Shown here piece by piece: positions 25,729 to 34,037 of a DNA stretch of 48,979 bases. The position numbers and the translations under genes were made by a program. Every line of letters begins with the position of its first letter. Positions within the stretch are counted from its first letter, which is position 1. Source of the DNA: Candidatus Acidiferrales bacterium (GTDB lineage Bacteria > Acidobacteriota > Terriglobia > Acidiferrales > DATBWB01); assembly GCA_036514995.1 (NCBI GenBank), contig DATBWB010000019.1:1-48979 (forward strand), given 5' to 3'. Under the pieces are notes generated by a model. It saw only the letters and a program-made list of their open reading frames with translations, was not told where the DNA came from and made no database searches.

Positions 25729-26131
25729 CCATGCTTTGGAGCGCTTGCCGAACCAAGTGTTGCTCTTCCCAGAGCTGGCGCTCCTCAACCGCTCGCGCTT
25801 GCTCGGAAGGCTCTTCCCCTTCCGGCCAAGCCTCCGCGTCGGAAATCAGTCGAGCACGCTCACGCTTCCGTTTCCAACATTCGCGGAGGGTGGTGGTGAT
25901 GAGCCAGCTTGCCAGCTTGGAGCGATCGCGCAGGTGAGACAACTGTTCGAGCAAGCGAAGAGAGACGGTTTGGAAAATGTCGGCGCGGGCATCTTGATCA
26001 AAGCTGTAGCGAACCGGGATGGAGTAGATGAGCCGTTCGTACCGCAGAATCAGGACCTCCCACGCTCGCTGGTCGCCCTTCAAGCACCTGCGAATCAATT
26101 GCTGGTCGCTCTGTTCTTCGAGGCCGGCCAT
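25616..26131 (-). pseudogene. ECF-type sigma factor lacking region 4
   Basis: 171 codons. Sigma region 2 is clear (DQQLIRRCLKGDQRAWEVLI, RLIYSIPVRY, DIFQTVSLRLLEQL, LASWLITTTLRECW) and closely parallels the intact sigma gene at 26417. After DERCRRLF, where the intact copy continues into region 4 (EMLFYDQSAPSYRGVAERLGVA), this frame turns into Pro/Ser-rich sequence that is the S8 prodomain read out of frame. The DNA-binding helix-turn-helix for the -35 element is therefore missing. The product might still bind RNA polymerase core but not a promoter in the usual way. Divergent from the intact locus. Confidence 0.75.
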
Positions 26132-26416
26132 CTTGGAAGTATGCACGCGAGGTTCAACAGGCGGCCAGAGCACCGCCCCCCGGTGGCCACCGCGCAAGGG
26201 CTCGAAGCGCTCCGAACCTCATCCTGCCCAGCTTAGCCTTACTTTCCCCGCATGAAAAGAGAATGCTGGGCAATGCGCACGTCTCACGCCGCCGCTCCAG
26301 ACGGCTCAGTCATTTAGAGCGGCTCTAGTACAAGCGTACCGTTCCGACTTAGTCATGGGTTCCATTGACCCACCCGCCCGCTTATCGCTCTACTTGATCT
26401 CGCATAGGTATTACTC
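26132..26416. promoter_or_regulatory. divergent promoter region between two sigma-factor genes
   Basis: About 285 bases between the truncated and intact sigma genes. The notable structure is an inverted repeat GCCGCTC (26291-26297) / GAGCGGC (26317-26323), which may be an operator or hairpin. Autoregulated sigma promoters would be expected here, but I could not match the two sides to a shared -35/-10 pair by eye. Confidence 0.4.
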
Positions 26417-27040
26417 ATGCCACGAGCGATTATAGATGCCGCTCGCGCCAACCGCGCTGCCACTCCAACGGAGCGGGCCGACTGTACCGAAGACCGCGGC
26501 ACCTCAGATGCCAGCCTTCTCGAGAAGTGCCTCGCCGGGGACGAGCTTGCCTGGCGCCAACTCGTCTTCCGCTACCGAAGACTCATCTACTCCATCCCCA
26601 TTCGATTTCGCCTTTCGCCGGAGAGCGCCGCCGATGTCTTCCAGGAAGTCTGTCTCAAACTCCTAAGGAATCTAGCGTCGATCCGGCCCGACCATCTTGG
26701 TGGCTGGTTATGCGCGGTGACACGCCACGAATGTATTCGCCGGAAGAAGTCGGAAGCGAGAGAGGTCAATGGCGAAGACCCGGAGTCCTCGCTGAACCCG
26801 GATGGCGACGGCGACTTTGCCCGGCAGATCGAGCTGGAACAGGCGGTCCGCGACGCGGTGGCGCAGCTTCCCCCACGATGCCAATCCCTCATCGAGATGC
26901 TTTTCTATGATCAGAGCGCGCCCAGCTACCGCGGTGTGGCCGAGCGGCTGGGCGTAGCCAAGAATTCGATTGGCTTCCTTCGCAGCCGTTGTTTGGAAAA
27001 GCTGGCGCGGGAACTCAAGAAGATCGGGTTCGGCAGATGA
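26417..27040 (+). CDS. ECF-like RNA polymerase sigma factor
   Basis: 207 residues. Region 2 spans about 37-110 (SLLEKCLAGDELAWRQLVFR, RLIYSIPIRF, DVFQEVCLKLLRNL, LGGWLCAVTRHECIRRKK) and region 4 about 145-205 (LPPRCQSLIEMLFYDQ, SYRGVAERLGVAKNSIGFLRSRCLEKL), so both the -10 and -35 recognition domains are present. The 30-residue leader before region 2 is polar and Ala/Arg/Thr-rich. Its stop overlaps the ATG of the TPR-CHAT gene (ATGA), so the two are translationally coupled. Most likely it drives its own operon and perhaps other targets, released by the anti-sigma-like product of 29942-30577. Confidence 0.9.
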   Translation: MPRAIIDAARANRAATPTERADCTEDRGTSDASLLEKCLAGDELAWRQLVFRYRRLIYSIPIRFRLSPESAADVFQEVCLKLLRNLASIRPDHLGGWLCAVTRHECIRRKKSEAREVNGEDPESSLNPDGDGDFARQIELEQAVRDAVAQLPPRCQSLIEMLFYDQSAPSYRGVAERLGVAKNSIGFLRSRCLEKLARELKKIGFGR

Positions 27041-29865
27041 GCACCAAGCAAAGCGAACTCCTGGAGGCCGTCGGGCGCGTTCGCTTGAATGAATTCGGCA
27101 GCTTTGCCGAACGCTTTGAGCGCAACGACCTGCTGGCGGCTAGCGAAGCCCTGGCATCGGGAGCGCTCGTCGAGGTGCGCTCGGACACCGCGAAGGCATC
27201 CGCTTTGGCGCAAACCGCCTTGTTCCTGGCCGAGCTTGCCCAGGATGAACGAACTCTTGCACTGGCGTTGCGAGCCAACGGAAACGTACGGCACGCCAGC
27301 GGACAACAGCGGGAAGCCGCCGATTTCCACCATCAAGCCCTGGCCATCTTTGAAAAACTGGGCGACCCGTTGGAGACCGGTCGCACCCTGAGTACCTCGC
27401 TTCAGCCGCTCATCCTGCTGGGTCGTTATCAAGAGGCGCTCGAGCGCGCGGCGCGGGCAAAGCAGTTGTTCGAGCAGGCGGGGGACGGACTGCGGCTGGC
27501 CCGGCTGGAGGTCAATGTCGGCAACATCTATCACCGCATGGACCGATTCCAAGAAGCCATCGAACACTACGACCGCGCCTATCCGGTGCTCCTCGGCGCC
27601 GATGACCAAGAAGGGATTGCCGGTGTTTTGATCAATCGCGCCGTCGTCCTCATGGTGCTCAACCGGTCGGGCGAAGCCATGGCGAGTTATGAACGAGCCC
27701 GCTACCTCTGCTCGAAGCTGAAGATGCCCCGCCTGGTTGCTCAGGCGGACTATAACATCGCCTATCTCTACTACCTGCGCGGCCAGTATTCGCGGGCGCT
27801 CCAATGGCTTCAATCCTCTCGATTGCTCTACCGCGAGCTGGGTGACCGCTATCACCAGGCACTCTGCGACCTGGATGAGGCAGAGATGTATCTCCAGTTG
27901 AACCTCTACGCCGATGCCGCTTGCCTGGGCGAAGCGGCCTACGGTGCGTTCGTCGAGATCTCTCACCGCTATGAAGCAGCCCGAGCGCTGGCGATTACCG
28001 CCATCGCCAATCGCCTCCTGGGCAAGGCTGTCCGCGCCTTGGATCTGTTTGACCGGGCACGGGAGATCTTCCTTGCCGAACAGAACGATCCCTGGCTCGC
28101 CACGCTCGATTTGCACAAGGCCGTCCTCTTTTTCGAGGAAGGCCGCCATTGCGAGGCGCGGGCCCTCTGTGAAGGGGCAAGAAAATTCTTTTCCTCGAGC
28201 GAACACCCCTTGCGGCTGGCCTACGCCGAACTCTTGCTGGCACAGATTGCCGCCGCGCTGGGTGATCAGGCGGCCGCGCTCGCCGCCGCCGACCGGGCAC
28301 GGCAACTCCTGCAAAACAGCGAGTCGCCCTGGCTCGAGTATCAGTGTGACCTCATTCTCGGGCTGCTGGCTGAGGAGGCGGGCGACTCGGCCGCCGCCAA
28401 AACGCATTACCTTGAGTCGGTCGAGAAGATCGAGAAACTGCGCGCCTATGTGCCCAGCGACGACTTCAAAGTTCATTTCTTCCAGGACAAGACGGTGCCC
28501 TACGAGAGTCTGGTCGCCCTGGCTCTCAACGATCCCCGGCCCGACCCCGGTCAGATTTTCCGATACGTGGAAATGGCGAAATCGAGAAGTCTTGTCGATT
28601 TGCTCTTGAACTACTCACCACGCCGGACGAACGAACCGCAACCGGGTGGGACCGTATCGGAAATCAGCCGGCTGCGCGAGGAATTGAATTGGTACCAGCG
28701 CAAGGTCTCCCTGGAGGAGATGCGTACCGGCGGAGCGGGGCGCACCGGCGAGTTTCTGGACAAGATCCGCGAGCTGGAGAACCAACTGGTAGCCGCTTTC
28801 CGTCACATATCAAGTGATGCGGCCACGGCAGGTTCGAACCGGTGGAACTTTGACATGGCTGAAGTGCAGGCGACGCTCGATGAGCGCACCACGCTGGTGG
28901 AATACTTCGTCGTCCGCGAAGCTATTCTGGCGCTTGTCATCACCCGCCGGAGCGTACATGTGCTCCCACGGATTGCGAACTACCGCCGCGTGGCCAAGGT
29001 GACGCAGCTGCTCCGCTTCCAGCTTGCCAAATTCGGTCTCTCGCCCGGTTATCTGGAGCGCTTCGGCCAGGTGCTGTTTCACAACACCGACGAACACCTG
29101 GGCGAACTCTACAGGTTGCTCCTGGAACCATTGAGCCCCTATCTGACAACCCCCCGTCTGGTGATCGTGCCGCACGGATGCATGCATTTGATTCCCTTTC
29201 ATGCCCTACGTGGCCGAGACGGCTACCTCGTGGACAGGCATGAAGTCATCCACTCGCCGAGCGGAACCGTGTATGCCCTTGCCCAGCGACAGGCCGCCGT
29301 AAACGAAAAGAAAGCTGTCATTTTTGGCCTGGCCGACGAAGCGGCGCCGCAGATCGAGCAAGAAGTCAAGGCAGTTGTGGCGGCCCTTCCGGAGTCGCGG
29401 CTTTTCCTCGCCGAAAAGGCAAGCCAGGCTCGGCTGCAAGACGAGGGTCAAAGCGCCGACATCATCCACATTGCCACCCATGGCGTGTTCCGGCAGGACA
29501 ACCCATTGTTCTCAGCGATTCGTTTGGCGGACAGTTGGCTCAGCGTGTTTGATATTTACGGTCTGCGGCTGAACGCTAACCTGGTGACGCTGAGCGGCTG
29601 CGGAACGGGCCTGGCGCAGGTGAGCAGCGGCGACGAATTGATCGGATTGATCCGCGGCTTCCTGGCCGCCGGATGTCGCGCTTTCATGGGAAGCCTCTGG
29701 GCGATTGACGACGAGACAACCAGGGAGTTCATGGAAATTTTCTACTCGCACTTGCGAGATGGCACAGGCAAGGGGGCAGCGCTCCGGCTGGCGATGCTGG
29801 CCATCCGCGAGCGCCGCCCGCACCCCTTCTTTTGGGCGCCCTTTTTCGTCATGGGAAAGGCCTGA
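27037..29865 (+). CDS. TPR-CHAT caspase-like protease
   Basis: 942 residues. The N-terminal half (about 30-440) is a superhelix of tetratricopeptide repeats, seen in recurring A/L-rich helix pairs such as GRYQEALERAARAKQLFEQAGD and DRFQEAIEHYDRAYPVLLGAD. A long coiled connector follows, then the C-terminal CHAT domain (about 640-942) with the catalytic dyad H815 (HIATHG) and C855 (LSGCGTG), plus AFMGSLWAIDD and PFFWAPFFVMG typical of the family. CHAT proteases are caspase relatives; in Craspase a TPR-CHAT protein cuts a sigma-factor-holding partner. The start is ATG 27037, overlapping the sigma stop. I infer that it cleaves a component of this operon, the zinc-motif protein being the first candidate; no cut site is shown. 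Confidence 0.93.
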   Translation: MSTKQSELLEAVGRVRLNEFGSFAERFERNDLLAASEALASGALVEVRSDTAKASALAQTALFLAELAQDERTLALALRANGNVRHASGQQREAADFHHQALAIFEKLGDPLETGRTLSTSLQPLILLGRYQEALERAARAKQLFEQAGDGLRLARLEVNVGNIYHRMDRFQEAIEHYDRAYPVLLGADDQEGIAGVLINRAVVLMVLNRSGEAMASYERARYLCSKLKMPRLVAQADYNIAYLYYLRGQYSRALQWLQSSRLLYRELGDRYHQALCDLDEAEMYLQLNLYADAACLGEAAYGAFVEISHRYEAARALAITAIANRLLGKAVRALDLFDRAREIFLAEQNDPWLATLDLHKAVLFFEEGRHCEARALCEGARKFFSSSEHPLRLAYAELLLAQIAAALGDQAAALAAADRARQLLQNSESPWLEYQCDLILGLLAEEAGDSAAAKTHYLESVEKIEKLRAYVPSDDFKVHFFQDKTVPYESLVALALNDPRPDPGQIFRYVEMAKSRSLVDLLLNYSPRRTNEPQPGGTVSEISRLREELNWYQRKVSLEEMRTGGAGRTGEFLDKIRELENQLVAAFRHISSDAATAGSNRWNFDMAEVQATLDERTTLVEYFVVREAILALVITRRSVHVLPRIANYRRVAKVTQLLRFQLAKFGLSPGYLERFGQVLFHNTDEHLGELYRLLLEPLSPYLTTPRLVIVPHGCMHLIPFHALRGRDGYLVDRHEVIHSPSGTVYALAQRQAAVNEKKAVIFGLADEAAPQIEQEVKAVVAALPESRLFLAEKASQARLQDEGQSADIIHIATHGVFRQDNPLFSAIRLADSWLSVFDIYGLRLNANLVTLSGCGTGLAQVSSGDELIGLIRGFLAAGCRAFMGSLWAIDDETTREFMEIFYSHLRDGTGKGAALRLAMLAIRERRPHPFFWAPFFVMGKA

Positions 29866-29941
29866 AATTTTGGCCTCCCTATACTTTTGGAGCCCGCTGG
29901 AGGCTCTTATTAGTTAGGAACACGAAAGTAGGGAAACGGCG

Positions 29942-30577
29942 GTGTACGAGAACCACATGAGCCCATACGACCTTGTGATGAACGTTTGCGGCCTGGCGCA
30001 GGCCGAGGCAGCAGCGGCTGTGGCGGATCATCTCGCCTCAGGCTGCCCGGAATGCACCCGGAACCATCACCTATGGAAGGCTTTTCGAGCCTTTGCCCAA
30101 AACGACCTATCTTTCGAACCGCCGGCAGAAACACTCGATGGCGCCTTTGGGCTTTTCGCATCCGCCAGCGAATGCCCTGCCCCCATTCAAACCGTCTTGG
30201 CCACGCTCGTCTTTGACAGTTTTGCTCTCCCCGCCAGCGCCGGTCTCCGCAGCCCACGCCAGGCGGCGTACCGGCAGCGTCTCTATGCTGCCAGTGGGTA
30301 TTACATCGATCTCAACGTCGAAAGGTTGCCTGACGACAAGCTGAACATTACCGGACAAATCCTCCGCGAGGATCCACCCACGCCTCCAGGCACACTTTTC
30401 ATGGTCAAGCTTTTTCACCAGAGTGAGCTGATTGCCACCACGCTGACCAACCCGCTGGGCGAGTTCTCCTTTGAAAACGCTCCCGAATATGCATCGACGA
30501 TCACCTTATGCTTGGACGATAAGGAAGCCATGGTCTGGGTCGGCGCTCCGCCAACCGGGAAGGAGGATGCCACATGA
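29942..30577 (+). CDS. anti-sigma-type zinc-motif protein with carboxypeptidase-regulatory-like domain
   Basis: 211 residues from GTG 29942 (an ATG at 29957 is an alternative). The N-terminus has AVADHLASGCPECTRNH, an H-x4-C-x2-C zinc motif like that of ZAS anti-sigma factors. A central linker (DSFALPASAGLRSPRQAAYRQRLY) leads to a beta-sandwich resembling carboxypeptidase regulatory-like domains (LNITGQIL, PPGTLFMVKLFHQ, TNPLGEFSFENAP). No membrane helix is present, so it should be cytoplasmic unless exported by an unseen route. It sits 76 bases after the CHAT gene and overlaps the S8 gene by ATGA. I infer that it holds the sigma factor and may be the CHAT substrate. Confidence 0.65.
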   Translation: MYENHMSPYDLVMNVCGLAQAEAAAAVADHLASGCPECTRNHHLWKAFRAFAQNDLSFEPPAETLDGAFGLFASASECPAPIQTVLATLVFDSFALPASAGLRSPRQAAYRQRLYAASGYYIDLNVERLPDDKLNITGQILREDPPTPPGTLFMVKLFHQSELIATTLTNPLGEFSFENAPEYASTITLCLDDKEAMVWVGAPPTGKEDAT

Positions 30578-31920
30578 AGGAACTAGCCAAAGCTCTCTTG
30601 ATCGTGGCGCTTCTCCAGGTGTTCTCAGCAACCGGGGTGGCTGATGACGCGGACGATGTGCTTGTGCGCGCCGACACCAAAACGGTCCAAGCCATCTGTC
30701 GGAATTGGCACGTAAAAATCCTGGAAGGGGACCTGGACCTGAACCTCTTTCGGCTATCGGTGCCGCGAGGGATGAGCGCGGATGAATTCGCTACCCGTTT
30801 GGGTCCTGTGGCATCGCCAAACGATTCAGTGGAATTGCCCGATGCCAGTCCTCATCCCTTGCTCCAGCAATCCACTGTGGCCCTCCTTGACAGTGCGGCC
30901 ACCACCCAACTAGCGCAAGTTGGCCAGTCCCCCCTCGTTTTCTATTACGGATCGAACGTCAGGCAGGGCTACCTGGAACAAACGGCTGCGGAGCTGACGC
31001 GCGTGCTGAAGGCTCATGGCGCTTCGACCGGTGCCACCGTCACCGTGGCCGTCATCGATACTGGGGTAGATATCTTTCACCCCGCCCTGATGGGCGCATT
31101 GACGCCAGGTTACAACTTTATTCAGGATTCAAGCGACGTTACGGAAGCTCCGCTGCTGCAACAATCGACGGTGGCCTTGCTGGACGGTGGTGCGAATGGT
31201 TTGGTGCCGGTACAGGTGAACCAATCCACCGTCGCACTGTTGGACCAATCCACGGTGGCGCTCCTGGATGGCATCGCCGTGCCTCCCGCCTACGGCCATG
31301 GTACGGCAGTGGCCGGTATCATCCGGCTTGTGGCGCCAAACAGCCGCATTATGCCGCTCAAAGCTTTTGGCCCGGATGGTCGAGGCGAAATCTATGACAT
31401 TGCGCGCGCGATTCGCTACGCGGTCGAGCGGGGAGCACGCGTCATCAACATGAGCTTCAGTCTCCCGGAGGATAATAAGGAACTGAACGCGGCGATCGAG
31501 TTCGCCAAATCGCGTGGCGTGTTCTGCGCCAGCTCGACCGGGAATGAAGGAGCTGATTTGACAGTCTATCCGGCGAAGTACGCTCCGGTGACTGGAGTTA
31601 CGGCGACGGACATGAAAGATGTGGCCGCGCCGTTCACGAACTTCGGCCAAAGCGCTGACGTTGCCGCCCCAGGTTTGGGAGTGATCACCACTTTCCCGGG
31701 CGGCACCTACGCCCTGGTCTCCGGGACATCCTTTAGCACGCCGTTTCTTTCGAGCGGGGGCGCTCTGGTCATTTCTGCGAAACCGAGCTTGGATCAAAGC
31801 GCAGTGGCGAATATGCTGGAAACCACCGGGGCGGCGATCGACAAGCTCAATCCTGACCGTCATCTTGGCAAGACGCGGGTGGACTTCGTCAATGCACTGC
31901 AATTGACCGCTAGACAATAG
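30574..31920 (+). CDS. secreted S8 (subtilisin-like) peptidase with QSTVALLD repeats
   Basis: 448 residues. A signal peptide (ALLIVALLQVFSATGVA) is followed by a prodomain-like part (about 28-88) and a catalytic domain with D162 (VIDTG), H242 (GHGTAVAG), oxyanion N324 (STGNEG) and S386 (SGTSFSTPF), so the triad is complete. The octapeptide QSTVALLD occurs at residues 99-106, 197-204, 217-224 and 225-232. The first copy is between prodomain and catalytic domain; the others lie in an insert between the catalytic Asp and His. The four are coded by different synonymous codons. Extracellular or periplasmic activity is expected. The insert could be an activation loop, pseudo-substrate or recognition site. 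Confidence 0.9.
   Translation: MKELAKALLIVALLQVFSATGVADDADDVLVRADTKTVQAICRNWHVKILEGDLDLNLFRLSVPRGMSADEFATRLGPVASPNDSVELPDASPHPLLQQSTVALLDSAATTQLAQVGQSPLVFYYGSNVRQGYLEQTAAELTRVLKAHGASTGATVTVAVIDTGVDIFHPALMGALTPGYNFIQDSSDVTEAPLLQQSTVALLDGGANGLVPVQVNQSTVALLDQSTVALLDGIAVPPAYGHGTAVAGIIRLVAPNSRIMPLKAFGPDGRGEIYDIARAIRYAVERGARVINMSFSLPEDNKELNAAIEFAKSRGVFCASSTGNEGADLTVYPAKYAPVTGVTATDMKDVAAPFTNFGQSADVAAPGLGVITTFPGGTYALVSGTSFSTPFLSSGGALVISAKPSLDQSAVANMLETTGAAIDKLNPDRHLGKTRVDFVNALQLTARQ
30868..31269 (+). repeat. four dispersed copies of an octapeptide-coding repeat (QSTVALLD)
   Basis: Copies at 30868-30891, 31162-31185, 31222-31245 and 31246-31269, the last two in direct tandem. All encode the same eight residues, yet the pairs I compared differ at five or six of 24 bases, every difference being synonymous. 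This means the peptide, not the DNA, is conserved. Confidence 0.9.
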
Positions 31921-31928
31921 ACGCTGCC

Positions 31929-32540
31929 ATGCCGGATGCCGCTGCTCGACAACAAGTGCTGGGGCTGGAGGACGACGTTGCTCGGTTTCGCGATGCTGTC
32001 ATCTGCGCCCTTACCCAGCTTCTTGATTTGAGGGACTTGGCCACCGGCGTCCACAGCACCGACCTGGTGGAGATGGCGCTGGAGGTCGGCGAACGCATGG
32101 GGATGCATTCGGCTGAACTGTCCGATTTGGAAATGGCGGCGACCCTGCACGACATCGGCAAAATCGGGATACGCGACCATATCCTCACCAAATCCGGCCC
32201 GCTCACCGAGGAAGAGCGCCTGGCTATGAACAAACACCCGGAGTTCAGTTGGGCGATCCTTCGCCTCTTTCCAGGCTTTGCCAATGCCAGCCTGATCGTG
32301 CTGCATCACCACGAGCGTTACGACGGCGAGGGTTATCCCGGGCGACTCCGGGGCGAACAAATTCCATTGGGATCGCGCATATTGGCGGTAGTGGACGCGT
32401 TTGCCGCGATGACTACTTCACGCCCCTATCGCGCTGGCTTGCCGGCGGAGGAAGCGTTTCGGCGGCTGAGGGAGGACGCCGGAAAGCAGTTTGACCCCGC
32501 CGTCGTGGAACACTTTATAAGCGCGCGCATGTCGCGGTGA
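31929..32540 (+). CDS. HD-GYP domain protein (putative c-di-GMP phosphodiesterase)
   Basis: 203 residues. The HD-GYP signature is complete: H74-D75 in LHDIGKIGI, the HHHERYDGEGYP block (126-137) with G135-Y136-P137, and LGSRILAVVDAFAAMTTSRPYR. It lacks a receiver or sensor domain, so it is a bare catalytic module with a short N-terminal helix region. Such enzymes hydrolyse cyclic di-GMP to GMP; some are degenerate, but here the metal ligands look kept. The gene begins 8 bases after the S8 stop and is probably the fifth gene of the sigma/CHAT operon, or possibly an independent neighbour. Confidence 0.88.
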   Translation: MPDAAARQQVLGLEDDVARFRDAVICALTQLLDLRDLATGVHSTDLVEMALEVGERMGMHSAELSDLEMAATLHDIGKIGIRDHILTKSGPLTEEERLAMNKHPEFSWAILRLFPGFANASLIVLHHHERYDGEGYPGRLRGEQIPLGSRILAVVDAFAAMTTSRPYRAGLPAEEAFRRLREDAGKQFDPAVVEHFISARMSR

Positions 32541-32699
32541 ATGCCGCTGGACAGGAGAACTTCCATCTCCCTCCTTGCTTCCGCGCTCGCGCGGCAGTGA
32601 ACCCCTACTCTTCTGAGTGAACCATCCGAACGCCAGTATTCTTCTGCTAACCGGAATCAGATGAGATGAGCGTAGGCGGTACGCGCTCAGGAACGAGTC

Positions 32700-33872
32700 T
32701 TAGTCCTCCACCCAGCCCTGGTCGAGCACGCGTCCGGCGGAATCGATCGTGACGCGAAAGGTGAAGGCCGAGGTTCGCCGGCTGCGCCAGGCGACAAAAC
32801 GCCGGTCAGTGAGCTCTACGACGTTCCGGTCACCCCGTTGGGAATAACGGACGACCGGGAAGCGCGCAAACCAGAGGTAGGTTCTCACTTCGGGGAGTTG
32901 CTTCACGGCTTCCGTGTAGCCGTTCGGCGGAGAGTCGCCGAAGAAACGGAACGCAGGCGGCTGCCGCTCGAGCAGGCTGAACCAGGACTGCCAAACGCCG
33001 TCGGGGGTGCGGATCAGCCCGCTCCAGTAAGCCGGTGAGGGCGGCATCGGCAGTGCGCCCATGCGTTCAACGGTGAGCTCCTGCGTGGCGGCAAACTTTT
33101 CGACCCGGTGAAGTGCCACCTGGTGCGCTGTGGCCGAGAGGCCCAAGTACGCCGCCAGCGCATATACGCCCGCACGGCACCAACTTGCTCGCCGCACGCC
33201 AAAGCCCCAACCACCCCACGCCGGTAAAAAGAACAGCGCCGCCATCACCAGGCTCGCCACCAGAACGACCCAGGGTGAAAACGGGACGCCCGTCGCCCGT
33301 GCCAGCCTCTCGATCCCCACGGCGCACAGGCTAAAAAAGACCCACACCAGCAGCCCGCGCCGGCGGTGCCGCTCTCGCCGGCGATACACCCACGCGGTCG
33401 CCTGCGGCAGCAGAACAATGCCGGTGAAGAGGAAATCAATAATGAAGGTGAGGTCCCAGGCTGCGCGGGCATTCGAGAGCGGGCTCCAGATCATCGTGCC
33501 GAACGAGGTGAGCAAGTCGAGCACGATGTGAACGGCAAGGCCGGTGGCATAGATGAGCGCGAGCCGCGTCCAGTCCGGACATCGGATCTCCCGGCGCCTC
33601 GCAAACCAGCACGTCAGCCCGGCCAGCGCCAATGCAAACAGCGGCAGACACACAAACGAATGTGTAAAGCCGCGGTGGAGTTCGAGCGTGGCCAGGTTGT
33701 TCTTGCTGAAGAGTTCGGCGATTACGTCGCTGTCGGGGAAGATGGCACCCAGCGTGGCGGCAAACGTGGCCACGCGCCCGTCCCCTGCACCGTCTGGTGC
33801 CGGGCCCTGCCACTCGGCGAAAAACGCCTTGCCAATCAGCGCTCCGGTGATGCCGTGGGTAATGGTGTCCAT
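32700..33872 (-). CDS. YdjM-type membrane-bound metal-dependent hydrolase
   Basis: 390 residues. The N-terminus MDTITHGITGALIGKAFF, the conserved FPDSDVIAELFS and HRGFTHSFVCLPLFA, and HIVLDLLTSFGT carry the conserved His/Asp residues of the YdjM/DUF457 family. Five to six membrane helices fill the first 250 residues; the C-terminal 140 residues form a soluble beta-rich part (RYSQRGDRNVVELTDRRFVAW). The family is annotated as metal-dependent hydrolases, but the substrate is not established. It is convergent with the HD-GYP gene; 160 bases without features lie between them. Confidence 0.85.
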   Translation of the reverse strand: MDTITHGITGALIGKAFFAEWQGPAPDGAGDGRVATFAATLGAIFPDSDVIAELFSKNNLATLELHRGFTHSFVCLPLFALALAGLTCWFARRREIRCPDWTRLALIYATGLAVHIVLDLLTSFGTMIWSPLSNARAAWDLTFIIDFLFTGIVLLPQATAWVYRRRERHRRRGLLVWVFFSLCAVGIERLARATGVPFSPWVVLVASLVMAALFFLPAWGGWGFGVRRASWCRAGVYALAAYLGLSATAHQVALHRVEKFAATQELTVERMGALPMPPSPAYWSGLIRTPDGVWQSWFSLLERQPPAFRFFGDSPPNGYTEAVKQLPEVRTYLWFARFPVVRYSQRGDRNVVELTDRRFVAWRSRRTSAFTFRVTIDSAGRVLDQGWVED

Positions 33873-34037
33873 TACTTACACTCTACTCGGAAAGACCGAT
33901 TCGCGATAGAAACTGGAATAGAAGCCGATATTCTCCGTGTCAACATTGACGCGGCGCACGACAATCCGGATTATCGTGCGAACTCCGCAGCCACGAGCTT
34001 GTCCCGGTTGGGCTACCCCGCCATCGAGCTGGGCGGG

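Noticed and set aside
26417-32540. Type III-E CRISPR Craspase
   Set aside because: A TPR-CHAT protein and a sigma factor are present, but no gRAMP/Cas7-11, Csx30-like protein or CRISPR array is seen, so only the general logic is comparable.
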